DNA of 64,000 nucleotides, from positions 54,915-118,914 of the forward strand of contig NZ_QGGZ01000018.1 of the NCBI RefSeq assembly GCF_003148825.1, in the 5' to 3' direction. The stretch comes from Streptomyces sp. CG 926 (GTDB lineage: Bacteria > Actinomycetota > Actinomycetes > Streptomycetales > Streptomycetaceae). The notes beneath the pieces are model-generated. The model did not search any database, had not been told where the DNA came from, and saw only the letters and a list, made by a program, of their open reading frames with translations. Of the stretch, positions 1 through 8,180 are shown piece after piece. A program made the translations under genes and the position numbers. The first letter of the stretch is position 1, and every line of letters starts with the position of its first letter.

Positions 1-314
1 GCTCCGGCGCCGGGCGTCGCCGGGCGGACCGCGAGGGCGCCGTCGGCCGTGTTGTAGGCGTCGGCCCCGCGCAGGGTGATGGTGCGCTCCCGGTCGGTGG
101 TGTTGGCCAGGGCGAGGCGGTCCTCCAGCACGGTGCCGGGGGCGCCGGCGAGGTAGAAGTACGGGCGGGCGGTGGTCGCCGCCGCGCCGGCGGCGGGCTC
201 GGCGGTCCAGCCCGGCTCGTCGGCGACCGCCGGGCGCGCCGGAGCCGCGTACAGCGTGGCGGCGGCGAGCAGGAGGACGACGGCGGCGCGCCTGAGGGTG
301 TGGTGCACGGGCAT
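1..314 (-). CDS. Secreted protein, 3' part missing (WxL/DUF916-like)
   Basis: Only the first ~104 codons lie in the window; the gene runs off the left edge. The ATG at 314 has a GGAG about 11 bases upstream. The protein opens with a short basic stretch (MPVHHTLRRA) and a hydrophobic core ending in an Ala-rich site near residues 28-32, which is a typical Sec signal peptide. After it comes a beta-rich segment with PYFYLAGAPG and LANTTDRERT, resembling the start of DUF916/WxL-interacting proteins of the Gram-positive cell surface. It begins 17 bases after the stop of the LPQTG-protein gene on the same strand, so the two are probably co-transcribed and may act together at the wall. The family assignment is by resemblance only. 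Confidence 0.6.
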   Translation of the reverse strand, partial: MPVHHTLRRAAVVLLLAAATLYAAPARPAVADEPGWTAEPAAGAAATTARPYFYLAGAPGTVLEDRLALANTTDRERTITLRGADAYNTADGALAVRPATPGAG

Positions 315-330
315 GACCGGGGTGCTCCGT

Positions 331-1020
331 TCAGGACCGGGCCCGCTGCCCGCGCCGGGTCAGCCAGAGCACGCCGGCCGCGCCGGCGAGCAGCACCGTG
401 CCGCCGAGGGTGCCGAGGGCCAGGGCGGAGTCGGCGGGCCCGGTCTGCGGAAGGGTGTCGCCGGTGGTGTCGGTGGTCTCGGCGCCTGGCTGCGCGTTTC
501 CGCCGCCACCGGGCGCCGTGACGTCCAGTTCGAGCGAGGGTCCCGGGCTGTTGCCGGGGGTGCAGGTGGTCGTGGTGCCCATCGCCTTGATGGTGAGCAC
601 GCCGGCGGTGAAGGTCACCTTGCCGCTCTTCTTGGGCGTGTAGGTGCCCGAGAGGTCGGTGATCTTGATGGGGGTGTCCGGGGGCACGGCTTCGGGGTTG
701 GACGGCCCCGAGACCGGTACGGACACCTTCTCGGCGCCGCCGACGAGGATGACGGCGCTGGGGCTCATGGCGCCCTTGCCGAGCTCGATGGGGCTGGACG
801 AGACGCCCTTCTGGAAGGACATCGTCAGCTTGTACCCGTCCCCCTCCTTGACGGACTTGATGTCGATGGGCGACACCGCCGACTTGTCCCCGATCGGGGT
901 CTTGCAGTCGTAGGCGACGTCGACGACGGCGGCATGGGCCGCGGGGGCGGTGAACAGCACCGCCGATCCGGCCAGCGCGGAGGCCAGCGCGAGCGCGGTG
1001 GAGCGTTTGCGGTCGGACAC
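331..1020 (-). CDS. LPQTG cell-wall-anchored secreted protein
   Basis: 229 residues with a GTG start. Residues 1-30 form a signal peptide ending AHA before AVVD. The mature part is beta-rich, with two cysteines, one just after the signal (YDCKTP) and one near residue 155 (TTTCTP), that could form one disulphide. A Gly/Thr/Asp-rich spacer follows, then LPQTG at about residues 190-194, a hydrophobic helix and the basic tail RRGQRARS. This is a complete sortase sorting signal. Streptomyces class E sortases usually use LAXTG, so LPQTG is the less common variant in this genus. The body resembles small Streptomyces surface proteins of unknown role. The next gene is another secreted protein, so this is probably a two-gene surface module. 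Confidence 0.8.
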   Translation of the reverse strand: MSDRKRSTALALASALAGSAVLFTAPAAHAAVVDVAYDCKTPIGDKSAVSPIDIKSVKEGDGYKLTMSFQKGVSSSPIELGKGAMSPSAVILVGGAEKVSVPVSGPSNPEAVPPDTPIKITDLSGTYTPKKSGKVTFTAGVLTIKAMGTTTTCTPGNSPGPSLELDVTAPGGGGNAQPGAETTDTTGDTLPQTGPADSALALGTLGGTVLLAGAAGVLWLTRRGQRARS

Positions 1021-1133
1021 CTTCGTCTTCCCCTCGGGCCACAGAAAACTGACGACACATCAGATCGGTGGCTCAAGGTACGCCCGGGCCCTTACGGAGG
1101 GAAGACAAAGGACAACCCGGGATCGACAGTTCG

Positions 1134-2312
1134 TCAGTAGGCGCGCCGGCCCCGCTGCCAGACGCCGGAAACGAGCGGCACGCCCGGTCGGTAGGCGAGG
1201 TGGACATGGCTCGGGGCGTCCAGCAGGGCCAGGTCGGCGCGGGCCCCGGGAGCCAGGAGGCCGATGTCGTCGCGACGCAGGGCGCGGGCCCCGCCCGCGG
1301 TGGCCGACCAGAGCGCCTCGTCGGGGGTCATCCGCATGTCGCGGACGGCGAGCGCGATGCAGAAGGGCATCGAACTCGTGTAGGAGGAGCCGGGGTTGCA
1401 GTCCGTGGACAGGGCGACGGTGGCGCCCGCGTCGATCAGGCGCCGGGCGTCGGGCCACTGGGCGCGCGTGGAGAACTCGGCGCCGGGCAGCAGGGTGGCG
1501 ACGGTGGTGTCGGCGGCCTGCACGAGGGCGTCGACGTCGGCGTCGGTCAGGTGGGTGCAGTGGTCGGCGGAGGCCGCTTCGAGCTCGACGGCGAGCTGGA
1601 CGCCGGGCCCGTAGGACAGCTGGTTGGCGTGGACGCGCGGGATCAGCCCGGCGGCGGCGCCGGCGGTGAGGATCGCGCGGGCCTGGTCGCCGTCGAAGGC
1701 GCCCTTCTCGCAGAAGACGTCCACCCAGCGGGCGTACGGGGCGCAGGCCTCCAGCATCTCGCCGGTGACGAGGTCGACGTAGCCGGCCGGGTCCTCGGCG
1801 AAGTCCGGGGAGACGATGTGCGCGCCGAGGTAGGTGACCTCCTCGGTGTGCGCGGCGGCGATGCGCAGGGCGCGGGCCTCGTCGGCGACGGTGAGGCCGT
1901 AGCCGGACTTGGTCTCGAAGGTGGTGGTGCCCTGGCGGCGGGCCTCGTCGAGGTGGCGGACGAGGCCCGCCTCCAGCTCGGCGTCGGTGGCGGCGCGGGT
2001 GGCGGCGACGGTGGTGCGGATGCCGCCGGCGGAGTAGGCGCGGCCCGACATGCGGGCGTTGAACTCCTGGGTGCGGTCGCCGGCGAAGACGAGGTGGCTG
2101 TGGCTGTCGACGAAGCCGGGGATGACGGCACGGCCGTCCGCGTCGAAGCGCTCGTCCGTGGCCGGGAGCTGTGCGGCGGGGCCGACCCAGGCGATCTTGT
2201 CGCCGTCGATGACGACCGCCGCGTTCTCGATCAGGCCGAGGGGGGAGCCGTCGCCGACGGACGGGTCGTTGGTGACGAGGCTGCCGATGTTGGTGATGGC
2301 GGTGGTGGTCAT
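1134..2312 (-). CDS. hutI: Imidazolonepropionase
   Basis: 392 residues. The enzyme hydrolyses 4-imidazolone-5-propionate to N-formimino-L-glutamate, the third step of histidine breakdown, in the cytosol. It is an amidohydrolase-superfamily TIM barrel: metal ligands H71 and H73 lie in VDSHSHLVFAG, a further His in RVHANQ, and the metal-binding Asp in STDCNPGSS. The family markers TTTFETKSGYGL and NPGSSYTSSM are present. Length matches the family. It is the last gene of the minus-strand hutU > M20 > hutF > hutI group, separated from hutF by 119 bases that hold a large palindrome, so it may have reduced or separately controlled expression. No hutH (histidase) is in the window. Confidence 0.95.
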   Translation of the reverse strand: MTTTAITNIGSLVTNDPSVGDGSPLGLIENAAVVIDGDKIAWVGPAAQLPATDERFDADGRAVIPGFVDSHSHLVFAGDRTQEFNARMSGRAYSAGGIRTTVAATRAATDAELEAGLVRHLDEARRQGTTTFETKSGYGLTVADEARALRIAAAHTEEVTYLGAHIVSPDFAEDPAGYVDLVTGEMLEACAPYARWVDVFCEKGAFDGDQARAILTAGAAAGLIPRVHANQLSYGPGVQLAVELEAASADHCTHLTDADVDALVQAADTTVATLLPGAEFSTRAQWPDARRLIDAGATVALSTDCNPGSSYTSSMPFCIALAVRDMRMTPDEALWSATAGGARALRRDDIGLLAPGARADLALLDAPSHVHLAYRPGVPLVSGVWQRGRRAY

Positions 2313-2331
2313 GGGGTTCCTCTCGGAGCAC

Positions 2332-2421
2332 CGGGCTCTGCCCGGACCCGGTCCTCAAACGCCGGACGGGCTGAAGTACAGCCCCGCCGGCGTTTGAGGC
2401 GCGGGGTCCGAGGCGGAGCCC
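2332..2421. repeat. Intergenic palindromic repeat between hutF and hutI
   Basis: Perfect 13-bp arms CCTCAAACGCCGG (2354-2366) and its complement (2388-2400) enclose 21 bases. Outside them is a second imperfect pair (GGGCTCTGCCCGGACCC against GGGGTCCGAGGCGGAGCCCC), making a cruciform of about 90 bp. The CAAACGCCGG core is a sequence I associate with dispersed intergenic palindromes in Streptomyces genomes. It fills nearly the whole hutF-hutI gap and could act as an mRNA processing or attenuation hairpin inside the operon. Confidence 0.75.
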
Positions 2422-2431
2422 CGGCAAGCGG

Positions 2432-3772
2432 TCAGGCGCGGAGGGCGGCGATGGATTCGGCGAGGGCGGACGGGACGTCCTCGACGAGGGTGTGGGCGCC
2501 GTCGCGGACCACGTGGCGGCCGCCGACCACGGTGTGGCGGACGTCCGAGGCGGTGGCCGCGAAGACGGCCGTCTCGGCCCCCAGCCGCGCCGGCGGACCC
2601 GCCGTACGTACGGAGTCCAGCGCGATCGTGGTGAAGTCCGCGAGCGCGCCCACCTCCAGGCGGCCCGCGTCCGGGAGTCCGAGGGCGGCGTGGCCGTCCT
2701 CGGTGGCGGCGGTGAGCAGGGCGTTCGCCGTCCAGTGGCCCCGGGTGCGGCTGCGCAGGCGCTCGTTCAGCTCCATCGCGCGGGCCTCTTCGAGCAGGTC
2801 GATCACGGCGTGGCTGTCACTGCCCAGGGACAGCGGGCTGCCCGCGTGCTGGAGCCGGGTCGCCGGGCCGATGCCGTCCGCGAGGTCGCGTTCGGTGGTA
2901 GGGCACATGCAGGTGCCGGTGGTGGTCCCGCCGAGGAGGGCGACGTCCGTGTCGGTGAGGTGCGTGTTGTGGACGCCGGTGGTGCGCGGGCCGAGCACGC
3001 CGTGGTCGGCCAGCAGCTGGGTGGGCGTACGTCCGTGGGCGGCCAGGCAGGCGTCGTTCTCGGCGGTCTGCTCCGAGAGGTGGACGTGCAGGGGCGCCCG
3101 GCGCTCGTCGGCCCAGCCGGCCACGGTGGCCAGTTCGGCGGCCGGCACGGCGCGGACCGAGTGGATCGCCGCGCCGATCAGGGCGTGCTCACGGGGCCTC
3201 AGCGCACTCGCGCGCTCGGCCCAGGCCTCGGCGGTGCCGTCGGAGAAGCGCAGCTGGTGGCTGTTGGGCGCCTCGCCGAAGCCGGCCGAGAGGTAGGCCG
3301 TGTCCAGCAGGGTGATCCGGATGCCGGCCGCGGCGGCGGCCTCGATCAGGGCCTCGCCCATGGCGTTCGGGTCGGCGTACCGGGCGCCGCCGGGCGCGTG
3401 GTGGACGTAGTGGAACTCGCCGACGTTGGTGATGCCGGCCAGCGCCATCTCGGCGTAGACGGCGCGGGCGAGCGCGAAGTAGCTCTCGGGGGTGAGGTTC
3501 TGGGCGACCTTGTACATCTGGTCGCGCCAGGTCCAGAAGGTGCCCGAGCCGACCTGGACGGTGCCCCGCAGGGCCCGGTGGAAGGCATGGCTGTGCGCGT
3601 TGGCCAGGCCCGGGACCGTCAGGCCGCGCAGCACCTCGGCGCCGGGCGGCGGGGTCTCCACCCCGGTGCGCAGGGCGCCGATCCGGCCCTCCGCGGTGAC
3701 CTCCAGGGCGACGCCCGGCTCGACGTGGGTGCCGAGCCAGGCGTGCTCCAGCCAGTACGTCTTCAGCGGCAT
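2432..3772 (-). CDS. hutF: Formimidoylglutamate deiminase
   Basis: 446 residues from the ATG at 3772, which overlaps the end of the M20 gene by 10 bases. HutF converts N-formimino-L-glutamate to N-formyl-L-glutamate plus ammonia. It is an amidohydrolase with metal ligands H60 and H62 in GLANAHSHAFHRALRG, a later His in HVHLSEQ, and the metal-binding Asp in SLGSDSHA. TFWTWRDQMY and NVGEFHYVHH are typical of HutF. A longer open frame reaches 4984, but its upstream part is the shadow of the M20 gene and the conserved family start is MPLKTYW. Its presence means this organism uses the five-step histidine pathway, which then needs a formylglutamate deformylase. Confidence 0.9.
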   Translation of the reverse strand: MPLKTYWLEHAWLGTHVEPGVALEVTAEGRIGALRTGVETPPPGAEVLRGLTVPGLANAHSHAFHRALRGTVQVGSGTFWTWRDQMYKVAQNLTPESYFALARAVYAEMALAGITNVGEFHYVHHAPGGARYADPNAMGEALIEAAAAAGIRITLLDTAYLSAGFGEAPNSHQLRFSDGTAEAWAERASALRPREHALIGAAIHSVRAVPAAELATVAGWADERRAPLHVHLSEQTAENDACLAAHGRTPTQLLADHGVLGPRTTGVHNTHLTDTDVALLGGTTTGTCMCPTTERDLADGIGPATRLQHAGSPLSLGSDSHAVIDLLEEARAMELNERLRSRTRGHWTANALLTAATEDGHAALGLPDAGRLEVGALADFTTIALDSVRTAGPPARLGAETAVFAATASDVRHTVVGGRHVVRDGAHTLVEDVPSALAESIAALRA

Positions 3773-4968
3773 GCCAGGCCTTCCAGTACGTCGGCGAGGG
3801 CGAGGACGCCCGCCACGCAGTCGTCCTCGGCGGCGAACTCCCGCGGGGAGTGGGAGACGCCGGTCGGGTTCCGTACGAACAGCATGGCGGTCGGGACGGT
3901 CGCCGAGAGGATCCCGGCGTCGTGTCCCGCGCCGGTGCCGAGGACGGGGACCGAACCGCCCAGGATCCGGTTCATCTCGTCGCGCAGGGCGTGCTCGAAC
4001 TCGACGACCGGGGTGAAGGACTCCCGGACGATGCCGAGGTCGATGCCGTCCTGGTCGGCGCGCTCGCGGGCGGCCTTCTCGATGGCCGTGACGACCGTGT
4101 CGAGGGTGGCCTGGTCGGCGGCCCGGGAGTCGAGCCAGCCGCGCACGAGCGAGGGGATGGCGTTGACCCCGTTGGGCTCGACGGAGATCTTCCCGAAGGT
4201 GGCGACGGCCCCGGCGAGGGCCGCCTCGCTGCGGGCGGCCAGCACGGTCGCCGCGTAGGTGAGCATCGGGTCGCGGCGGTCGACCAGCCGGGTGGTGCCG
4301 GCGTGGTTGGCCTCGCCGCGGAAGTCGAACCGCCAACGGCCGTGCGGCCAGATCGCGGAGGCGATGCCGACCCGGTCCCCGGACAGGTCCAGGGCCCGGC
4401 CCTGTTCCACGTGCAGCTCGACGAAGGCGCCGACGCGGCCCAGGCGTTCGGGGTCGGCCCCGATGGTCTCGGGGTCGTATCCGGCGGCCTCCATGGCCTG
4501 GGGCAGGGAGATGCCCTCGGCGTCGCGCAGCTCGTACGCCTTCTCCTTGGTCAGCTGCCCGGCGGCGAGCCGGGAGCCGACGCAGGCGAGCCCGAAGCGG
4601 GCACCTTCCTCGTCGCCGAAGTTGGTGATGGCCAACGGCCGGGAGAACTCCGCGCCTCTCCTGCGGAGTTCGTCCAGGGCCGCGAAGGAGGACACCACCC
4701 CGAGGGGGCCGTCGAAGGCCCCGCCGTCGGGGACGGAGTCCAGGTGCGAGCCGGTGACCACGGCGTCCCCCGCGAGGGGGTCGCCGAGCCAGGCCCACTG
4801 GTTGCCGTTGCGGTCGGTCTCGTACGTCAGCCCGCGCGCCTCGGCCTGCTCCTGGAACCAGGTCCGGCAGTCGGCGTCGGCCCCGCTCCAGGCGTACCGG
4901 CGGTACCCGCCGGTGCCGGCGTCGCGGCCGATGGGCGCGAGCTCGGCCCACATCTCGTGGAAGGTCAC
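3763..4968 (-). CDS. M20-family amidohydrolase (allantoate/carbamoyl-amino-acid hydrolase type), probable N-formylglutamate deformylase
   Basis: 401 residues with a GTG start at 4968; GTGA overlaps the hutU stop by 4 bases, and its own end overlaps hutF by 10. The dinuclear metal site of M20 enzymes is visible: H75 in TGSHLDSVP, bridging D86 in GAFDGPLG, E120/E121 in FGDEEG, a His in ELHVEQG and a late His in GAGHDAG. By sequence it would be labelled allantoate amidohydrolase or beta-ureidopropionase. Its tight coupling between hutU and hutF, and the absence of hutG here, suggest that it removes the formyl group from the HutF product to give glutamate and formate. That role is inferred from context, not seen in sequence. 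Confidence 0.8.
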   Translation of the reverse strand: MTFHEMWAELAPIGRDAGTGGYRRYAWSGADADCRTWFQEQAEARGLTYETDRNGNQWAWLGDPLAGDAVVTGSHLDSVPDGGAFDGPLGVVSSFAALDELRRRGAEFSRPLAITNFGDEEGARFGLACVGSRLAAGQLTKEKAYELRDAEGISLPQAMEAAGYDPETIGADPERLGRVGAFVELHVEQGRALDLSGDRVGIASAIWPHGRWRFDFRGEANHAGTTRLVDRRDPMLTYAATVLAARSEAALAGAVATFGKISVEPNGVNAIPSLVRGWLDSRAADQATLDTVVTAIEKAARERADQDGIDLGIVRESFTPVVEFEHALRDEMNRILGGSVPVLGTGAGHDAGILSATVPTAMLFVRNPTGVSHSPREFAAEDDCVAGVLALADVLEGLACR

Positions 4969-6629
4969 GCGTCGTCGCCCTCACGCATGGGGACGCGGAC
5001 GCCGCGCTCGTCGGCGACCGACTCGGCGATGTCGTAGCCGGCGTCGACGTGGCGGATGACGCCCATGCCCGGGTCGTTGGTGAGGACGCGGCGGATCTTC
5101 TCGCCCGCGAGCTTGGTGCCGTCGGCGACGGTGACCTGGCCCGCGTGGATCGAGCGGCCCATGCCGACGCCGCCGCCGTGGTGGATGGAGACCCAGGAGG
5201 CGCCGGAGGCCACGTTGACCATGGCGTTGAGCAGCGGCCAGTCGGCGATCGCGTCGGAGCCGTCGAGCATGGCCTCGGTCTCGCGGTACGGGGAGGCCAC
5301 CGAGCCGCAGTCGAGGTGGTCGCGGCCGATCACCAGCGGGGCGGCGAGGGTGCCGTCGGCCACCATCTCGTTGAAGCGCTCGCCGGCCTTGTCGCGCTCG
5401 CCGTAGCCGAGCCAGCAGATGCGGGCGGGCAGGCCCTGGAAGTGGACGCGCTCGCCGGCCATCTTGATCCAGCGGTGCAGGGACTCGTTCTCGGGGAAGA
5501 GTTCCAGCATGGCCTTGTCGGTCTTGTGGATGTCCGAGGCCTCGCCGGACAGGGCGGCCCAGCGGAAGGGGCCCTTGCCCTCGCAGAACAGCGGGCGGAT
5601 GTAGGCCGGGACGAAGCCGGGGAAGGCGAAGGCGCGGTCGTAGCCGGCCAGCTGGGCCTCGCCGCGGATGGAGTTGCCGTAGTCGAAGACCTCGGCGCCG
5701 GCGTCCATGAAGCCGACCATGGCCTCGACGTGCTTGGCCATGGACTCGCGGGCGCGGGTGGTGAAGCCGGCCGGGTCCTTGGCGGCGTAGGAGGCCATGT
5801 CGTCGAAGTCGACGCCGACCGGCAGGTACGCGAGCGGGTCGTGGGCCGAGGTCTGGTCGGTCACGATGTCGATGGGCGCGCCCTCGGCCAGCATCTGCGG
5901 GAGCAGCTCGGCGGCGTTGCCGAGGAGACCGATGGAGAGCGGCTTGCGGGCGTCGCGGGCCTCGACGGCGAGCTGGAGGGCGTGGCGGAGGTTGTCGGCC
6001 TTGACGTCCAGGTAGCGGTGCTCGATGCGGCGGTCGATGGCGCGCGGGTCGACGTCGATGCAGATCGCGACGCCGTCGTTCATCGTCACGGCCAGCGGCT
6101 GGGCGCCGCCCATGCCGCCGAGGCCGGCGGTGAGGGTGATGGTGCCGGCGAGGGTCCCGTCGAACTTCTTCGCGGCGACGGCGGCGAAGGTCTCGTAGGT
6201 GCCCTGGAGGATGCCCTGGGTGCCGATGTAGATCCAGGACCCGGCGGTCATCTGGCCGTACATGGTCAGGCCCAGGTGCTCCAGCCGGCGGAACTCCTCC
6301 CAGTTGGCCCAGTCGCCCACCAGGTTGGAGTTGGCGAGCAGGACGCGCGGCGCCCACTCGTGGGTCTGCATCACGCCGACCGGGCGGCCGGACTGGACGA
6401 GCATCGTCTCGTCCTGCTTGAGGGTCTGGAGGGTGCGGACCATGGCGTCGTACGAGCGCCAGTCGCGCGCGGCCTTGCCGGTGCCGCCGTAGACGACCAG
6501 CTTGTCGGGGTGCTCGGCGACCTCGGGGTCGAGGTTGTTCTGCAGCATCCGCAGGGCGGCCTCCTGCTGCCATCCCAGGGTGCTGAGCTCGGTGCCTCGC
6601 GCGGCACGTACGGGGCGGGGTCCTGACAT
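4965..6629 (-). CDS. hutU: Urocanate hydratase
   Basis: 554 residues from the ATG at 6629, chosen because GGAGGAGG lies about 8 bases upstream; a longer frame to 6665 has no ribosome site. HutU adds water to urocanate to give imidazolonepropionate, using tightly bound NAD+ as an electrophile. The family signature is clear: YGGTGKAARDW near the N-terminus, GLGGMGGAQPLA for NAD binding, and ARICWLGYGERD with the conserved Cys of the active site. It is the first gene of the hut group, and the promoter gap of about 95 bases to the divergent decarboxylase holds an inverted repeat. Confidence 0.96.
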   Translation of the reverse strand: MSGPRPVRAARGTELSTLGWQQEAALRMLQNNLDPEVAEHPDKLVVYGGTGKAARDWRSYDAMVRTLQTLKQDETMLVQSGRPVGVMQTHEWAPRVLLANSNLVGDWANWEEFRRLEHLGLTMYGQMTAGSWIYIGTQGILQGTYETFAAVAAKKFDGTLAGTITLTAGLGGMGGAQPLAVTMNDGVAICIDVDPRAIDRRIEHRYLDVKADNLRHALQLAVEARDARKPLSIGLLGNAAELLPQMLAEGAPIDIVTDQTSAHDPLAYLPVGVDFDDMASYAAKDPAGFTTRARESMAKHVEAMVGFMDAGAEVFDYGNSIRGEAQLAGYDRAFAFPGFVPAYIRPLFCEGKGPFRWAALSGEASDIHKTDKAMLELFPENESLHRWIKMAGERVHFQGLPARICWLGYGERDKAGERFNEMVADGTLAAPLVIGRDHLDCGSVASPYRETEAMLDGSDAIADWPLLNAMVNVASGASWVSIHHGGGVGMGRSIHAGQVTVADGTKLAGEKIRRVLTNDPGMGVIRHVDAGYDIAESVADERGVRVPMREGDDA

Positions 6630-6654
6630 GGCGGTGCCTCCTCCGATGTTGGTC

Positions 6655-6687
6655 AATCTATTCACATCCTCGCGCCCTGAATAGATT
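6655..6687. promoter_or_regulatory. Inverted repeat in the hutU/decarboxylase divergent promoter
   Basis: Perfect 10-bp arms AATCTATTCA (6655-6664) and TGAATAGATT (6678-6687) with a 13-bp spacer. They are AT-rich in an otherwise GC-rich region and sit just upstream of the hutU ribosome site. This is the expected place for a repressor or activator site of the hut operon. Which protein binds is unknown; the RpiR regulator at 9996-10838 is one candidate. Confidence 0.6.
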
Positions 6688-6724
6688 CAGTCAACAGCTG
6701 CGGTCGGCCCCGTCGGATGATGGG

Positions 6725-8104
6725 ATGGCCGACATGGCCGCAAACAGCGAGGTCGAGGGTGCCGCCCGGAGCGCCGCAGGGCGCCGGGATCTGGCCGTAC
6801 GGGCCGCCGTCGCGCAGGGTCTCGTGGGCGGGGGCGACGACACGGAGCCCTTGGTGTGCCTGCTGGACGTCGCCGGCATCCGGGCCTCCGCCGCCGCCCT
6901 GACCGGCGCCTTCGCGGCCGCCCTCGCACCCGGCACCCCCGTCCTGCACGCCTTCGCCGTCAAGGCCGCCCCGCTCGTCCCGGTCCTGCGGCTGCTCGCC
7001 GACGCCGGGCTCGGCTGCGAGGTGGCGAGCCCCGGGGAGCTGGCGCTGGCCAGGGCGGCCGGGGTGCCCGCCGACCGGACCGTCCTGGACTCCCCCGCCA
7101 AGACGCCGGCCGAGCTGCTCGAGGCCCTGGCCCTGGGCATCGCCGTCAACGCCGACAACCCGCAGGAGCTGGCCCGCCTCGACGAGCTCGTCGGCCGGGC
7201 GGCCGCGCCCCCCGCCGCCCCGATCGGCGTACGGATCAACCCGCAGACCGGCGCCGGAGCCATCGACGCCCTGTCCACGGCCACCGCGACCTCGAAGTTC
7301 GGGATCGCCCTGCGCGACCCCGAGGCGCGCGCCTGGCTGCTGCGGGCCTACGCGGACCGACCGTGGCTCACCCGTCTGCACATCCACTCGGGCTCCCAGG
7401 GCGTACCCCTGACCCTGATCGCGGAAGGCGTACGGGACCTGCACGCGCTCGCCGAGGAGATCAACGCGGCGGTCGGGCGACGCCAGGTCGACACCCTCGA
7501 CATCGGCGGCGGCCTGCCGGTGAACTTCGCCTCGGACGAGCCGACCCCGACGTTCGCCCAGTACGTGGCCGCCCTGCGCGAGGCGGTCCCCACCCTCTTC
7601 GACGGCTCGTACGGCCTGGTCACGGAGTTCGGCCGGGCCCTGCTGGCCAAGCACGGCCTGGTGCTGGCCCGCGTCGAGTACACCAAGACCACCGGCTCCC
7701 GGCCGATCGCGCTCACCCACGCCGGGGTCCAGGTGGCGACCCGCACCGCGTACGCCCCGGCCGCCTGGCCGGTGCGGATCCTGCCCTACGACGCGAAGGG
7801 CGCCCCGAAGACCGGGGACCCGGTGGCCCAGGACGTCGCGGGCCCGGCCTGCTTCGCGGGGGACCTGCTGGCCACCGCCCGCGAGCTGCCGCGGCTCGCC
7901 CCCGGCGACCTGATCGGCGTCCCGGACACCGGGGCGTACTTCTTCACGGCCCACTACGGCTACAACAGCCTGCCGCGCCCGGCGGTCCACGGCTTCGCGG
8001 TGGACCGGGACGGCCGGGTCCGCTTCAGCCTCGCCAGGCCGGCGCAGGACGTCGCGGCCATCGTCGCGGAAGCGGGCGGCGACCTGCGCGACGCCCTGCT
8101 GTGA
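6725..8104 (+). CDS. Fold-type III PLP-dependent decarboxylase (diaminopimelate decarboxylase-like)
   Basis: 459 residues. The alanine-racemase-like barrel carries the PLP lysine K80 in LHAFAVKAAP. The phosphate-binding loop is DIGGGLPVNF, HIHSGSQG follows the usual His motif, and the C-terminal beta domain provides CFAGDLLA and GAYFFTAHYGYNS, matching the Cys/Tyr partners of the family. It is related to LysA but divergent, and no lysine genes are nearby, so the substrate may be another D- or L-amino acid. It is divergent from hutU and could share the inverted repeat. An ATG at 6737 is an alternative start; neither has a strong ribosome site. Confidence 0.8.
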   Translation: MADMAANSEVEGAARSAAGRRDLAVRAAVAQGLVGGGDDTEPLVCLLDVAGIRASAAALTGAFAAALAPGTPVLHAFAVKAAPLVPVLRLLADAGLGCEVASPGELALARAAGVPADRTVLDSPAKTPAELLEALALGIAVNADNPQELARLDELVGRAAAPPAAPIGVRINPQTGAGAIDALSTATATSKFGIALRDPEARAWLLRAYADRPWLTRLHIHSGSQGVPLTLIAEGVRDLHALAEEINAAVGRRQVDTLDIGGGLPVNFASDEPTPTFAQYVAALREAVPTLFDGSYGLVTEFGRALLAKHGLVLARVEYTKTTGSRPIALTHAGVQVATRTAYAPAAWPVRILPYDAKGAPKTGDPVAQDVAGPACFAGDLLATARELPRLAPGDLIGVPDTGAYFFTAHYGYNSLPRPAVHGFAVDRDGRVRFSLARPAQDVAAIVAEAGGDLRDALL

Positions 8105-8180
8105 CCCGCCGGGGTCGACGCCCCCGGCGGCGGCGCGCGTACGCCGGGCGACAGCGGCGCGCGTACGCCGGACGGCGACC

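Noticed and set aside
172..1140. A 322-codon plus-strand frame opposite the surface-protein genes
   Set aside because: Gly/Arg/Ala-rich and without motifs; the minus-strand genes have signal peptides, ribosome sites and a sorting signal.
2432..4984. A single 850-codon frame covering hutF and the region of the M20 gene
   Set aside because: The upstream half is Arg/Pro-rich nonsense in the wrong frame for the M20 enzyme. HutF begins at MPLKTYW (3772).
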